From Desulfarculaceae bacterium (GTDB taxonomy: Bacteria; Desulfobacterota; Desulfarculia; Desulfarculales; Desulfarculaceae), in assembly GCA_020444545.1 (NCBI GenBank), contig JAHLKT010000008.1:124001-188000 (forward strand): a DNA stretch of 64,000 nucleotides. Reading direction: 5' to 3'. Of this stretch, positions 14,567 through 24,139 are shown one piece after another. The first letter of the stretch is position 1, and every line of letters starts with the position of its first letter. The notes under the pieces were generated by a model, which made no database searches, was not told where the DNA came from, and saw only the letters and a program-made list of their open reading frames with translations. Position numbers and translations under genes: made by a program.

Positions 14567-16243
14567 ATGAAGCAGCGCAGCGATCAAATGAGAAAAGGCG
14601 CCTCCCGCGCGCCCCAGCGTTCCCTGCTCCGGGCCCTGGGCCACCGGGACGAGGACATGGACAAGCCCCTGGTGGGCATCGCCAACTCCTACAACACCGT
14701 GGTGCCCGGCCACATGCACCTGGACCGCCTGGCCAAGCTGGCCGCCGACGGGGTGCGCGCCGCCGGGGGACAGCCCATGGAGTTCAACACCATCGGCATC
14801 TGCGACGGCCTGGCCATGGGCCACGCCGGCATGCACGCCAGCCTCCCCTCCCGCGAGGTGGTGGCCGACAGCGTGGAGTTGATGGCCAACGCCCACAGCT
14901 TCGACGCTCTGGTGCTCATCGCCTCCTGCGACAAGATCGTGCCCGGCATGCTCATGGCCGCCGCCCGCCTGGACATCCCGGCGGTGATGCTCACCGGCGG
15001 GCCCATGGCCGCAGGCAAGCACCAGGGCGAGCAGGTGGACCTGATCAGCGTGTTCGAGGGCGTGGCCCGGGTGCACTCGGGCCAGTGGAGCGCCGAGCAG
15101 CTGCACGCCCTGGAGTGCGCCGCCTGCCCCGGCCCCGGCTCCTGCGCGGGCATGTTCACGGCCAACACCATGGCCTGCCTGGCCGAGGCCCTGGGCCTGG
15201 CCCTGCCCGGCGGGGCCACCGCCCTGGCCCAGAGCCCCCACCGGGCCGAGCTGGCCGAGGCCAGCGGCCGCGCGGCGGTGGAGGTCCTGAGGCGCGGGCT
15301 GAAGCCCTCGGACATCCTTACTGACGCCGCCTTTGCCAACGCCTGCCGGGTGGACCTGGCCCTGGGCGGCAGCACCAACACCTGCCTGCACCTGCCGGCC
15401 ATCGCCCACGAGGCGCGGGCAAACTTCGGCCTGGCCGACTTCGACCGCCTAAGCAAACAGACCCCGCACCTGTGCAAGCTCTCCCCGGCCGGGGAGCACC
15501 ACATGGAGCACCTGGACGCGGCCGGCGGCGTGGGCGCGGTGATGAAGGCCCTGGAGCCCATGCTGGACACCACCTGCGCGGCGGTGGGCGGCCAGAGCAT
15601 CGCCGACTACCTGAGCGCCGGTCTCTCCGACTACGAGGCCCTGGGCCGCCGGGTGATCAACACCCTGGAGGCTCCGCTCAGCCAAGAGGGCGGCATCGCG
15701 GTCTTGCGCGGCAACCTGGCCCCGGACGGCGGCGTGGTCAAGGCGGCGGCGGTGGCCGAGCAGATGAAGGTTTTCTCCGGACCGGCCCGCTGCTTCGATC
15801 GCGAAGAGGACGCCGTGGCCGCCTACGAAGCGGATGTGATCCAGCCCGGCGAGGTGATCGTGGTGCGCTACGAGGGGCCCGCCGGCGGCCCGGGCATGCG
15901 CGAGATGTTGGCCTTGACCTCGTTGGTATCCGGCGGCCCCTTGGACGGCAAGGTGGCCCTGGTAACCGACGGCCGCTTCTCCGGCGGCAGCCGGGGCGCG
16001 GCCATCGGCCACCTCTCGCCCGAGGCGGCCTCGGGCGGCGCGTTGGGCTTGGTGATGGACGGCGACGTGATCGCCATCGACATCCCGGCCCGCAAGATCG
16101 AACTACAGGTGGACGAGGCCGAACTGGCCGCCCGGCGCAAGGACTGGCAACGGCCCGCGCCCAAGTTCACCCGGGGCGCCCTGGCCCGCTACGCTTCCCT
16201 GGTGGGCAGCGCGGCGGCCGGCGCCGTGCTCAAAGGCAACTAG
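14567..16243 (+). CDS. ilvD: Dihydroxy-acid dehydratase
   Basis: A 558-residue Fe-S dehydratase that converts 2,3-dihydroxy-isovalerate and 2,3-dihydroxy-3-methylvalerate to the 2-oxo acids. It begins MKQRSDQMRKGASRAPQRSLLRALG, the usual IlvD start, with GGAAAG upstream. Cluster and active-site segments are visible: ASCDKIVPGM (Cys), CAACPGPGSCAGMFTANTM (Cys) and VTDGRFSGGSRGAAIGH near the C-terminus. A longer in-frame reading from 14456 would begin inside the attenuator and is rejected. It is the first enzyme of the branched-chain operon. Confidence 0.96.
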   Translation: MKQRSDQMRKGASRAPQRSLLRALGHRDEDMDKPLVGIANSYNTVVPGHMHLDRLAKLAADGVRAAGGQPMEFNTIGICDGLAMGHAGMHASLPSREVVADSVELMANAHSFDALVLIASCDKIVPGMLMAAARLDIPAVMLTGGPMAAGKHQGEQVDLISVFEGVARVHSGQWSAEQLHALECAACPGPGSCAGMFTANTMACLAEALGLALPGGATALAQSPHRAELAEASGRAAVEVLRRGLKPSDILTDAAFANACRVDLALGGSTNTCLHLPAIAHEARANFGLADFDRLSKQTPHLCKLSPAGEHHMEHLDAAGGVGAVMKALEPMLDTTCAAVGGQSIADYLSAGLSDYEALGRRVINTLEAPLSQEGGIAVLRGNLAPDGGVVKAAAVAEQMKVFSGPARCFDREEDAVAAYEADVIQPGEVIVVRYEGPAGGPGMREMLALTSLVSGGPLDGKVALVTDGRFSGGSRGAAIGHLSPEAASGGALGLVMDGDVIAIDIPARKIELQVDEAELAARRKDWQRPAPKFTRGALARYASLVGSAAAGAVLKGN

Positions 16244-16253
16244 AGGTTTAATC

Positions 16254-18128
16254 ATGACACCGCTCAAGCAAGCAACCGTCCTGGCGGCGGACAATCAACT
16301 TTCCCGTATGCTCAATCAGGAGATGGGCGAGGCCCCCCAGCAGGCGGCCGCCCCCCAACCGGGAGAAAAGACCATGAACGCTCCTACCCAGACCACCGGC
16401 ACCCCGGACTACACCGGCGCGGACGCGGTGGTGGCCTGCCTCAAGCACCAGGGCGTGGAGGTCATCTTCGGCATGACCGGCGGCTCGATCATGCCGGTCT
16501 ACGACGCCCTTTTCCGCGACGGCGAGATCAAGCACGTCATCGTGGGCCATGAGCAGGGCGCCGCCCACATGGCCGAGGGCTATGCCCGGGCCACCGGCAA
16601 GGTGGGGGTGGTGATGACCACCTCCGGCCCCGGGGCCACCAACCTGGTCACCGGCCTGGCCGACGCCTTCATGGACTCCACTCCCATGGTGGCCATCACC
16701 GGCCAGGTGACCAGCAACCTGCTGGGCAACGACGCCTTCCAGGAGGCGGACATGCGGGGCATCACCATGCCCATCACCAAGCACAACTACCAGGTCTCCA
16801 GCGTGGAGGAGCTGCCCACCGTCTTTGCCGAGGCCTTTTTCGTGGCCCTGTCCGGCCGCCCGGGCCCGGTGCTCATCGACGTGCCCAAGGACGTGATGAC
16901 CCAGACCTGCGGCCAGCTGCTGGCCGCGCCCAGCGCGCCCACCGGCTACAAGCCCCCCTACCGGGGCAACCCCCGCCAGATCATCCGGGCCCTCAAGGTG
17001 ATCCAGGCGGCCCAGCGCCCGGTGATCCTGGCCGGCGGCGGCATCATCACCGCCGGGGCCGATGCGGAGCTCAAGGAGTTCGCCGAGGCCACCGGCATCC
17101 CGGTGACCACCAGCCTCATGGGCCTGGGCGCCTTCCCGGCCGGGCACGAGCTTTTCCTAGGCATGCCCGGCATGCACGGCACCGGCTACGCCAACCTGGC
17201 GCTCAACCGTTCGGACCTGATCATCTGCGTGGGCAGCCGCCTGGACGACCGCATCACCGGCAAGCTGGAGCAGTTCGCGCCCGGAGCCCAGTTCATCCAC
17301 GTGGACGTGGACGCCAGTGAGATCGGCAAGAACCTGCCCTGCCTGGTGCCCATCGTGGGCGACGCCAAGCCGGTGCTCAAGGACCTGGCCAGCGGCGCGG
17401 CGGAGTGGGAGACCAAGCCTGACTACAGCGAGTGGCGGGCCCAGATCGAGGACTGGAAGGAGCGCTACCACATGTGCTTCGCCTCCAAGAGCTCGGCCAT
17501 GGCCCCCCAGGCGGTGGTGGAGCTCCTGGGCGACATGCTCGACGAGGACACCGTGGTGGTCACCGGCGTGGGCCAGCACCAGATGTACACCGCCCAGTTC
17601 TATCCCTTCCAGAAGCCCCGCACCCTGATCACCAGCGGCGGCCTGGGCACCATGGGCTACGGCCTGCCCGCGGCCATGGGGGCCAAGCTGGGCCGCCCGG
17701 AGGCCGAGGTGGTGCTCATCGACGGCGACGGCAGCTTCCTGATGAACATCCAGGAGCTGGCCACGGCGGTGCGCTACCGGGTGGGCGTGGTGGCCATCAT
17801 CCTGAACAACAACTACCTGGGCATGGTGCGCCAGTGGCAGGAGCTTTTCCTGGACAAGCGCCAGGCCGAGACCGAGCTGCAGCCCCCGCCCTACGCCAAG
17901 GTGGCCGAGGCCTTCGGCGGCCTGGGGCGCGCGGTCACCAGCCCCGAGGAGCTGGTGCCGGCCATCGAGTGGGCCCGCAAGGAAGCTCGCGAAAAGCGCC
18001 TGCCCGTGGTGCTGGACGTGTCGGTGGAGCGGGAGGCCCTGGTGCTGCCCATGGTCCCCGGCGGCGCGGCCAACGTTGATTTCATCCCCTGCCCCGGGCA
18101 GGTCAACGAGGACAAGGACAATGGTTAA
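16254..18128 (+). CDS. ilvB: Acetolactate synthase, large subunit
   Basis: The ThDP- and FAD-dependent catalytic subunit that makes acetolactate and acetohydroxybutyrate. The N-terminal Glu is seen in VIVGHEQGAAHMAEGYAR. The C-terminal ThDP motif is GDGSFLMNIQELATA...NNNYLGMVRQW. From the first ATG (16254, AGAGG upstream, 10 bases after ilvD) the protein is 624 residues with a 40-residue low-complexity extension. From the ATG at 16374 (GGGAG upstream) it is 584, nearer the family norm. Tight operon spacing favours the long form; homology favours the short one. Its end overlaps ilvN by 8 bases. Confidence 0.95.
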   Translation: MTPLKQATVLAADNQLSRMLNQEMGEAPQQAAAPQPGEKTMNAPTQTTGTPDYTGADAVVACLKHQGVEVIFGMTGGSIMPVYDALFRDGEIKHVIVGHEQGAAHMAEGYARATGKVGVVMTTSGPGATNLVTGLADAFMDSTPMVAITGQVTSNLLGNDAFQEADMRGITMPITKHNYQVSSVEELPTVFAEAFFVALSGRPGPVLIDVPKDVMTQTCGQLLAAPSAPTGYKPPYRGNPRQIIRALKVIQAAQRPVILAGGGIITAGADAELKEFAEATGIPVTTSLMGLGAFPAGHELFLGMPGMHGTGYANLALNRSDLIICVGSRLDDRITGKLEQFAPGAQFIHVDVDASEIGKNLPCLVPIVGDAKPVLKDLASGAAEWETKPDYSEWRAQIEDWKERYHMCFASKSSAMAPQAVVELLGDMLDEDTVVVTGVGQHQMYTAQFYPFQKPRTLITSGGLGTMGYGLPAAMGAKLGRPEAEVVLIDGDGSFLMNIQELATAVRYRVGVVAIILNNNYLGMVRQWQELFLDKRQAETELQPPPYAKVAEAFGGLGRAVTSPEELVPAIEWARKEAREKRLPVVLDVSVEREALVLPMVPGGAANVDFIPCPGQVNEDKDNG

Positions 18129-18714
18129 TCTCAGCCCCATATCGGTTCTGGTGCGCAACGAGACCGGCGTCCTGGCCCGGGTCTCGGGGCTCTTCGCCCG
18201 GCGCGGCTTCAACATCCACTCCCTGGCCGTGGGCGAGACCGACGACCCCAAGGTCAGCCGCATCTCGGTGGTGGTGGCCGGCGAGGCGCCCATCATCGAG
18301 CAGGTGGTCAAGCAGCTGAGGCGCCTGGTGAGCGTGGTCAAGGTCAGCGACCTCACCGGCCGCCCCCGGGTGGAGCGCGGCCTGGCGCTCATCAAGGTGA
18401 AGGCATCGCCCGAGCATCGCGGCGAGCTGCTGCAGCTGGTGAACATCTTTCGGGCCCGGGTGGACCACGTGGACAACGAGAGCCTGATCCTGGAGGTGAC
18501 CGGCAACCGCGAGAAGCTGGAGGCCTTCATCGACATTCTGAGGCCCCACGGCATCCAGGAGATGGCCCGCACCGGCCAGATCGCCATGGCCCGGGGCAAA
18601 GGCCCCATGGCCGACGCCTGGGCCACCCTGGGCGAGGACTTCGAGGAACCGGAAGGAACCTACAACATCAGCCGGGCCGCTTCGCGCCTGGCCGAAGAAC
18701 TTACCAACGAATAG
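18121..18714 (+). CDS. ilvN: Acetolactate synthase, regulatory small subunit
   Basis: A 197-residue regulatory partner of IlvB. The N-terminal ACT domain is [36 protein letters not shown], the valine-binding part. The C-terminal ALS domain runs to about residue 160. A tail of about 35 residues ([20 protein letters not shown]) is longer than in the usual 160-170-residue proteins. The ATG at 18121 sits inside the end of ilvB, so production is coupled 1:1. It probably confers valine feedback inhibition. Confidence 0.95.
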   Translation: MVNLSPISVLVRNETGVLARVSGLFARRGFNIHSLAVGETDDPKVSRISVVVAGEAPIIEQVVKQLRRLVSVVKVSDLTGRPRVERGLALIKVKASPEHRGELLQLVNIFRARVDHVDNESLILEVTGNREKLEAFIDILRPHGIQEMARTGQIAMARGKGPMADAWATLGEDFEEPEGTYNISRAASRLAEELTNE

Positions 18715-18754
18715 CCATCAACCGCTTTTTTGCCATATACGGAGAAACAAAATC

Positions 18755-19747
18755 ATGAGCGTTAACATCTTCTACGAGAGCGACACCAACCCCAAGCTGC
18801 TGGCCGACAAACGCATCTGCGTGCTGGGCTACGGCAGCCAGGGCCGCGCCCACGCCCGCAACCTGGCCGACAGCGGCCTCAACGTGGTGGTGGGCCTGCG
18901 CGAGGGCTCCTGGTCCTGGGACGTGGTCAAGGGCGACGGCCTGGAGCCCGCCGAGGTTTCCGAGGCGGTCAAGGGCGCGGACATCATCTGCTTCCTGCTG
19001 CCCGATCCGGTGCAGCCCACGGTGTACGAGGAGTACGTGGCCCCCAACATGAAAAAGGACGCCACCCTGCTCTTCGCCCACGGCTTCAACCTGCACTTCG
19101 GCCAGATCACCCCGCCGGCGGACAACGACGTGATCATGGCCGCGCCCAAGGGCCCGGGCAAGCTGGTGCGCGACCTTTATGAGCAGGGCCAGGGCGTGCC
19201 CTGCCTGGTGGCCGTGGCCCAGGACGCCTCGGGCTCGGCCATGCAGACCGCGCTGGCCTATGCCTGGGGCATCGGCGGCGCGCGCGCCGGGGTCATCGAG
19301 ACCAGCTTCGCCGAGGAGACCGAGACCGACCTGTTCGGCGAGCAGGCTGTGCTCTGCGGCGGCCTGGCCTCGCTGATGAAGGCCGGCTTCGAGACCCTGG
19401 TGGAGGCGGGCTACGCCCCGGAGATGGCCTACTTCGAGTGCATCCACGAGACCAAGCTGATCATCGACCTGATCTACCAGGGCGGCCTCAAGAAGATGCG
19501 CCGCTTCATCTCCGACACCGCCAAGTACGGCGACATCACCCGCGGCCCCCGCGTGGTGCCCGAAGAGGCCAAGGCCGAGATGAAAAAGATCCTGGGCGAG
19601 ATCCAGGACGGCACCTTCGCCCGGGAGTGGATCCTGGAGAACCAATGCAACCGCCCCCGCTACAACGCCCTGCTGCGCAAGGACGAAGGCCACCAGATGG
19701 AAGAAGTCGGCGCAAAATTGCGCGGCATGATGAAGTGGTTGGCCTAG
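18755..19747 (+). CDS. ilvC: Ketol-acid reductoisomerase (class I)
   Basis: A 330-residue NADPH-dependent enzyme that isomerises and reduces acetolactate. The cofactor turn [18 protein letters not shown] lies at the N-terminus, and the Mg2+ and substrate residues are in [14 protein letters not shown] and in the [17 protein letters not shown] segment. Length is typical for the short class I form. AGAAACAAAATC precedes the ATG. It ends the ilv half of the operon, and a 235-base gap with a large inverted repeat separates it from leuC. Confidence 0.97.
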   Translation: MSVNIFYESDTNPKLLADKRICVLGYGSQGRAHARNLADSGLNVVVGLREGSWSWDVVKGDGLEPAEVSEAVKGADIICFLLPDPVQPTVYEEYVAPNMKKDATLLFAHGFNLHFGQITPPADNDVIMAAPKGPGKLVRDLYEQGQGVPCLVAVAQDASGSAMQTALAYAWGIGGARAGVIETSFAEETETDLFGEQAVLCGGLASLMKAGFETLVEAGYAPEMAYFECIHETKLIIDLIYQGGLKKMRRFISDTAKYGDITRGPRVVPEEAKAEMKKILGEIQDGTFAREWILENQCNRPRYNALLRKDEGHQMEEVGAKLRGMMKWLA

Positions 19748-19749
19748 GC

Positions 19750-19862
19750 GGAGTCCTACTCCGGGCTGCGGCGCGCGTTTCGCCGATCGCCGCCCTCGAC
19801 GTACGCGATTAGTACGCCTCGGGGCGGCGATCGGCTGCAACAACGCGCCTCGCGCCGGACTA
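19750..19862. repeat. Large inverted repeat between ilvC and leuC
   Basis: The core arms GCCGATCGCCGCCC and GGGCGGCGATCGGC (14 bp) enclose a second hairpin CGTAC/GTACG. Outside, the arms continue imperfectly (AGTCCTACTCCGGG... against ...CGCGCCGGACTAG; GCGCGCGTT against AACAACGCGC), so about 110 bases can fold into one long rod. It has no U tract. It could stabilise the ilv message, limit readthrough to leu, or be a mobile palindromic element. Confidence 0.75.
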
Positions 19863-19980
19863 GAACCCCGCACGGGGCGGGCCGTCTTCCTTGCTTTAGT
19901 AGGATGGCGGCCGTGATATATTGAGCATTGTTTCCACCAAACCCGACACCGGGCCCTTCCGGTAAGGCAAAGGACTTCCC

Positions 19981-21375
19981 GTGCCCACGCTGCTTGACAA
20001 AATCTGGGACAATCACCTGGTGCGCCGCGAGAGCGGCCGGCCGGACCTGATCTACATCGACCGCCACCTGGTGCACGAGGTCACCTCGCCCCAGGCCTTC
20101 GCCGCCCTTCGGCGCGACGGCCGCAAGGTGCGGCGGCCCGACCTGACCTACGCGGTGTGCGACCACGTGATCCCCACCGACTCCACGGCCCGGCCCCTGG
20201 CCGACGAGATCGCCGAGAACCAGCTCGCCTCCCTGGAAGCCAACACCAAGGAGTTCGGGGTGCCCTACTTCGGCTGGGGCCAGGAGAACAACGGCGTGAT
20301 CCACGTGACCATGCCCGAGCTGGGCCTGGTACTGCCGGGCAACACCGTGGTGGCCGGCGACAGCCACACCGCCACCCACGGCGCCTTCGGGGCCCTGGCC
20401 TTCGGCATCGGCACCAGCGAGGTGGAGCACGTGTTGGCCACCCAGACCCTGCCCCAAAGCAAGCCGCCCTGCCTGGCCCTTAGGGCCGTGGGCGCGCTGC
20501 CCGCCGGGTGCGGCGCCAAGGATCTGATCCTGTACTTCATCGGCTTCTTGGGCGCGGCCGGGGCCACCGGCTACGCCATCGAATACCTGGGCGAGGCGGT
20601 GAGTGGCCTGTCCATGGAAGGCCGCATGACCCTGTGCAACATGTCCATCGAGGCGGGGGCGCGCTCGGGCATGGTGGCCCCGGACGAGACCACCTTCGCC
20701 TGGCTGAAAGGCCGCCCCTACGCCCCCAAGGGCGAGGACTGGGACCAGGCCGTGGCCTATTGGAAGACCCTGCCCTCCGACCCCGGCGCCAAGTATCAGC
20801 GCGAGGAGAGCGTGGACCTCGCGGGCATGGAGCCCATGGTCACCTGGGGCACCAACCCGGGCCAGGTGGCGGGGGTGAACCAGCCGGTGCCCGACCCGGC
20901 CTCCTTCCCCGGTGAGGCGGCCAAGGCGGCCAGCGAGGCCCAGGCCTACCAGGGCCTGAAGCCCGGCGACAAGCTGAGCGAGGTGGGCGTCGACTACGTG
21001 TTCATCGGCTCCTGCACCAACGGCCGCTTGGAAGACCTGCGCGAGGCGGCGGCCATCGCCAAGGGCAAGAAGGTGGCCGACAACGTCACCGCCCTGGTGG
21101 TGCCGGGCTCCATGCGGGTCAAGGCCGAGGCCGAGGCCGAGGGCCTGGACAAGATATTCAGCGAGGCGGGCTTCCAGTGGAGGCAGCCCGGTTGCTCCAT
21201 GTGCCTGGCCATGAACCCGGACGTGCTGCCCGCGGGCAAGCGCTGCGCCTCCACCAGCAACCGCAACTTCAAGGACCGCCAGGGACACGGCGGCCGCACC
21301 CACCTGGTGGGCCCGGCCACCGCCGCGGCCAGCGCCCTTAAGGGCCGCCTGAGCGATCCGAGGGAATTTATGTAG
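19981..21375 (+). CDS. leuC: 3-isopropylmalate dehydratase, large subunit
   Basis: A 464-residue aconitase-family subunit that isomerises isopropylmalate with LeuD. The [4Fe-4S] cysteines are in FIGSCTNGR and in the GCSMCLAMN pair. [30 protein letters not shown] is the family signature. It starts with GTG at 19981, after TTCCGGTAAGGCAAAGGAC. The protein matches the long bacterial LeuC, not the short archaeal HACN type. Confidence 0.95.
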   Translation: MPTLLDKIWDNHLVRRESGRPDLIYIDRHLVHEVTSPQAFAALRRDGRKVRRPDLTYAVCDHVIPTDSTARPLADEIAENQLASLEANTKEFGVPYFGWGQENNGVIHVTMPELGLVLPGNTVVAGDSHTATHGAFGALAFGIGTSEVEHVLATQTLPQSKPPCLALRAVGALPAGCGAKDLILYFIGFLGAAGATGYAIEYLGEAVSGLSMEGRMTLCNMSIEAGARSGMVAPDETTFAWLKGRPYAPKGEDWDQAVAYWKTLPSDPGAKYQREESVDLAGMEPMVTWGTNPGQVAGVNQPVPDPASFPGEAAKAASEAQAYQGLKPGDKLSEVGVDYVFIGSCTNGRLEDLREAAAIAKGKKVADNVTALVVPGSMRVKAEAEAEGLDKIFSEAGFQWRQPGCSMCLAMNPDVLPAGKRCASTSNRNFKDRQGHGGRTHLVGPATAAASALKGRLSDPREFM

Positions 21376-21385
21376 GGAGAAGAGT

Positions 21386-21630
21386 GGGGGGAGGCTTTTT
21401 GAAAAAAGCCTCCCCCCACGCCCCCCTCAAAAAACTTTGCGTATTAATGGCGAAGCTTGCTTTGCCTGCGGCCAAGCGGCGCTTCGCCATTAATACAGAG
21501 TTTTGAAAAACCGGCTGCGTTATGGCCGCTCTCGCGGCGGGCGCAGCCCGACCGAGCGCGGCCATAACGCGCGGAGTTCTTTGGGAAGGGGTCCGGGGAA
21601 ACCTTTTCTTGCAAGAAAAGGTTTCCCCGG
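21386..21630. repeat. Array of four hairpins between leuC and leuD
   Basis: Four strong inverted repeats stand in a row. (a) 21386-21417, GGGGGGAGGCTTTTT with its complement. (b) 21441-21496, GTATTAATGGCGAAGC with its complement (16-bp stem). (c) 21517-21570, GCGTTATGGCCGC with its complement (13 bp). (d) 21593-21630, a perfect 38-base palindrome with arm CCGGGGAAACCTTTTCTTG. Hairpin a resembles a terminator but is followed by CACGCCCCCC, not T. The array fills almost the whole 283-base gap between two subunits of one enzyme, which is unusual. Confidence 0.85.
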
Positions 21631-21658
21631 AAGCTCTGACCCGCAAGCGAGAAGCGAG

Positions 21659-22282
21659 ATGCAGAAATTCAACAAGTTCACCGGCGTGGTGGTTCCCCTG
21701 GACATGGCCCACGTGGACACGGACCAGCTGGTTCCCAAGCAGTTTTTGAAGCGCACCGAGCGGGAGGGTTTCGGCGAGGTGCTGATGTACCATCATCGTT
21801 TCGACGATGCGGGCAACGAGGTGCAGGAATTCGTGATGAACCGGCCGCACTACCGGGAGGCGACGATCCTCTTGGCGCGGGAGAACTTCGGCTCCGGCTC
21901 CAGCCGGGAGCACGCGCCCTGGGCCTTGCAGGACTACGGCTTCCGGGTTCTTATTGCGCCCAGCTTCGCGGACATCTTCAAGAACAACTGCTACAAGATC
22001 GGCCTTTTGCCCATCGAGCTGGAGACGGCCTTGGTGGACGACCTGTTCAAGCGGGTGGAGGCCACCCAGGGCTACGCCATCACCGTGGACCTGAAGGAGC
22101 AGACCCTGAGCGGTCCGGGCGACTTCGCCTGCATCTTCCCGGTGGACCCCTTCCGCAAGCAGTGCCTGCTGGAGGGCCTGGACGACATCGGCCTTACGCT
22201 CACCCATGAGCAGGCCATCGTGGATTACGAGAAAGAGCACGCGGCGCCCTGGCAGGCGGCGGTGAGCGGAGGACAGCAATGA
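21659..22282 (+). CDS. leuD: 3-isopropylmalate dehydratase, small subunit
   Basis: A 207-residue partner of LeuC. It begins MQKFNKFTGVVVPLDMAHVDTDQL, with the conserved VDTDQLVPKQFLKR stretch, and carries the substrate-binding ENFGSGSSREHAPWALQDYG signature and the NNCYKIGLLPI strand. The ribosome site (GCGAGAAGCGAG) is weak and lies just after hairpin d of the array. Its stop overlaps leuB by 4 bases. It is of the long bacterial type. Confidence 0.95.
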   Translation: MQKFNKFTGVVVPLDMAHVDTDQLVPKQFLKRTEREGFGEVLMYHHRFDDAGNEVQEFVMNRPHYREATILLARENFGSGSSREHAPWALQDYGFRVLIAPSFADIFKNNCYKIGLLPIELETALVDDLFKRVEATQGYAITVDLKEQTLSGPGDFACIFPVDPFRKQCLLEGLDDIGLTLTHEQAIVDYEKEHAAPWQAAVSGGQQ

Positions 22283-23271
22283 GCAAGCAGCGGATCGCGG
22301 TCATCGGCGGCGACGGGGTAGGCCCCGAAGTGGTGGAGGCCCAGCTGGCGGTTTTGGACGCGGTGGGCGCGCCCTTTGAGTACACCCAGTTCGACGCGGG
22401 CGACGACTGCCTGGAGAAAACCGGCAAGGCCCTGCCCGAGGAGACCCTGGCCGGGGCCAAGGCCTCGGACGCGGTGATCTTCGGCGCGGTGGGCAACAGC
22501 GCGGCCCAGGTCATTCTCAGGCTGCGCCAGGAGCTGGGCGCCTGGGCCAACCTCAGGCCCTCCAAGGCCTATGAGGGCGTGGATTGCCTCCGGCCCGAGA
22601 CCGACATGATGATCGTGCGCGAGAACAGCGAAGGGCTCTACATCGGCGAGGAGGGCGAGCGCGGCCCGGGCGTGGCCACCGCCCTCCGGGTGATCAGCGA
22701 CAAGGCCTCCTACCGCATCGCGCGCTACGCCTTCGAGTTCGCCCAGACGGCGGGCTATGAGAAGGTGACCGCGGTGCACAAGGCCAACGTGCTCAAGAAG
22801 ACCGACACCGTGTTTCTGGAGGCCTGCCGCCGGGCGGCGGGGGAGTTCCCGGGCGTCAAGTACGAGGAGGCCCTGGTGGACTCGGTGGCCATGCGCATGA
22901 TCCTCAAGCCCAGCGACTTCCAGGTGATGGTGACCACCAACCTCTTCGGCGACATCCTCTCCGACCTGGCCGCCGGGCTCATCGGGGGCTTGGGCATGTG
23001 CCCCAGCGCCAACCTGGGCGACGGCCCGGCCCTGTTCGAGCCGGTGCACGGCTCCGCGCCGGATATCGCGGGCCAGGGCAAGGCCAACCCCACCGCCGCC
23101 ATCCTCTGCGGGGCCATGCTGCTGCGGCACCTGGGCCACGGCGATAAGGCCGATCGGGTCGAGGCGGCCCTGGCCGCCTGCCTGGCCGCCGGCGAAACCA
23201 CCGACGACCTGGGCGGCTCCTTGAGCACCATGGGCATGGCCGAGGCGGTCATCGCCCGCCTGGGGGCTTAG
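22279..23271 (+). CDS. leuB: 3-isopropylmalate dehydrogenase (isocitrate/isopropylmalate DH family)
   Basis: A 330-residue NAD-dependent beta-decarboxylating dehydrogenase. It starts IAVIGGDGVGPEVV. The substrate loop is DMMIVRENSEGLYIGEEGE, the catalytic region is KVTAVHKANVLKKTD, the metal aspartates are in VDSVAMRMI and NLFGDILSDLAAG, and the cofactor loop is PVHGSAPDIAGQGKANPTAA. Context makes it LeuB. It is shorter than the E. coli enzyme (about 360) and close to archaeal and Aquifex forms, some of which also act on homoisocitrate. No leuA is present in the window. Confidence 0.9.
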   Translation: MSKQRIAVIGGDGVGPEVVEAQLAVLDAVGAPFEYTQFDAGDDCLEKTGKALPEETLAGAKASDAVIFGAVGNSAAQVILRLRQELGAWANLRPSKAYEGVDCLRPETDMMIVRENSEGLYIGEEGERGPGVATALRVISDKASYRIARYAFEFAQTAGYEKVTAVHKANVLKKTDTVFLEACRRAAGEFPGVKYEEALVDSVAMRMILKPSDFQVMVTTNLFGDILSDLAAGLIGGLGMCPSANLGDGPALFEPVHGSAPDIAGQGKANPTAAILCGAMLLRHLGHGDKADRVEAALAACLAAGETTDDLGGSLSTMGMAEAVIARLGA

Positions 23272-23274
23272 GCC

Positions 23275-24057
23275 ATGGGTCCCCGCGCCTGGCTCATCAT
23301 CCTGCTCCTGTCCTTGGCCCTGGCCGCTCCGGCCGCCGCCGCCCAGGACCGCGACGCCCTGTATCAGGTGTCGCTGTTGGACGCGCTGTTGGCCGGGGAC
23401 TACACCGGCTCGGTGAAGGTGGGCGAGCTGACCAACCACGGCGACCTGGGCCTGGGCACCTTCGACGCCCTGGACGGCGAGATGGTGGTGGGCGGCGGGG
23501 TGGTGTATCGCATCGACATGCAGGGCAAGCCCCAGCCGGTGCCGCCCGAGACCACCACGCCCTTTGCCCAGGTGACCTTCTTCGACGCCGATCTGACCTA
23601 TCCCGTGCCCAAGGGCCTGGACTACGCGGGGCTCCAGAAGTGGCTGGCCTCGCGCCTGCCCAGCGCGAACTACATCTACGCGGTGCGCGTCACCGGGGTC
23701 TTCGACCGGGTCAAGGCCCGTTCGGTGCCCCGGCAGGCCAAGCCTTACCCCACCCTGGCCAAGGCCTGCGAGAAGCAGGCGGTGTTTGAGTGGAAGAACC
23801 TGCAAGGCGAGCTGCTGGGCTTCGTCTCCCCGGCCTACATGAAGGGCATCGGCGCGCCGGGCTGGCATTTGCACTTTTTGGGCGCGGCCAAGCAGCGCGG
23901 CGGCCACCTGTTGGGCGTGACCATCCGCGAGGCGCTGGTGGAGGTGGACCTGACTCCGCGCTTTTTGCTGGTGCTGCCCCATGGCAAGGAGTTCATGCAG
24001 CTGGACCTGGGCCAGGACCGGGAAAAGGCCCTGAAGAAGGTGGAGCAGGGCAAGTAG
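23275..24057 (+). CDS. budA: Exported alpha-acetolactate decarboxylase
   Basis: A 260-residue protein with a signal peptide at 1-23 (LIILLLSLALAAPAAAA). The mature part matches acetolactate decarboxylase: YQVSLLDALLAGDYTGSVKVG, GDLGLGTFDALDGEMVV, TPFAQVTFF and the zinc site GWHLHFLGAAKQRGGH (His198, His200, His211). The enzyme turns acetolactate into acetoin. It starts 4 bases after leuB, so it is co-transcribed with the genes that make its substrate. Export would keep it from draining the pathway inside the cell and let it work only on acetolactate that leaks out; that is inference. A bidirectional-looking terminator follows. Confidence 0.88.
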   Translation: MGPRAWLIILLLSLALAAPAAAAQDRDALYQVSLLDALLAGDYTGSVKVGELTNHGDLGLGTFDALDGEMVVGGGVVYRIDMQGKPQPVPPETTTPFAQVTFFDADLTYPVPKGLDYAGLQKWLASRLPSANYIYAVRVTGVFDRVKARSVPRQAKPYPTLAKACEKQAVFEWKNLQGELLGFVSPAYMKGIGAPGWHLHFLGAAKQRGGHLLGVTIREALVEVDLTPRFLLVLPHGKEFMQLDLGQDREKALKKVEQGK

Positions 24058-24083
24058 GCCCCAGACCACGACTGACCAAGCAA

Positions 24084-24126
24084 AACGGCCAACCCTCTTT
24101 AAGAGGGTTGGCCGTTGAATTTTTTT
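24084..24126 (+). terminator. Terminator at the end of the ilv-leu operon, probably bidirectional
   Basis: AACGGCCAACCCTCTT and its exact complement form a 16-bp stem (24084-24116) followed by GAATTTTTTT. On the other strand the same stem is followed by TTTTG, so it can also stop the convergent gene at 24140. Confidence 0.9.
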
Positions 24127-24139
24127 GCGGGAGTTGGGG

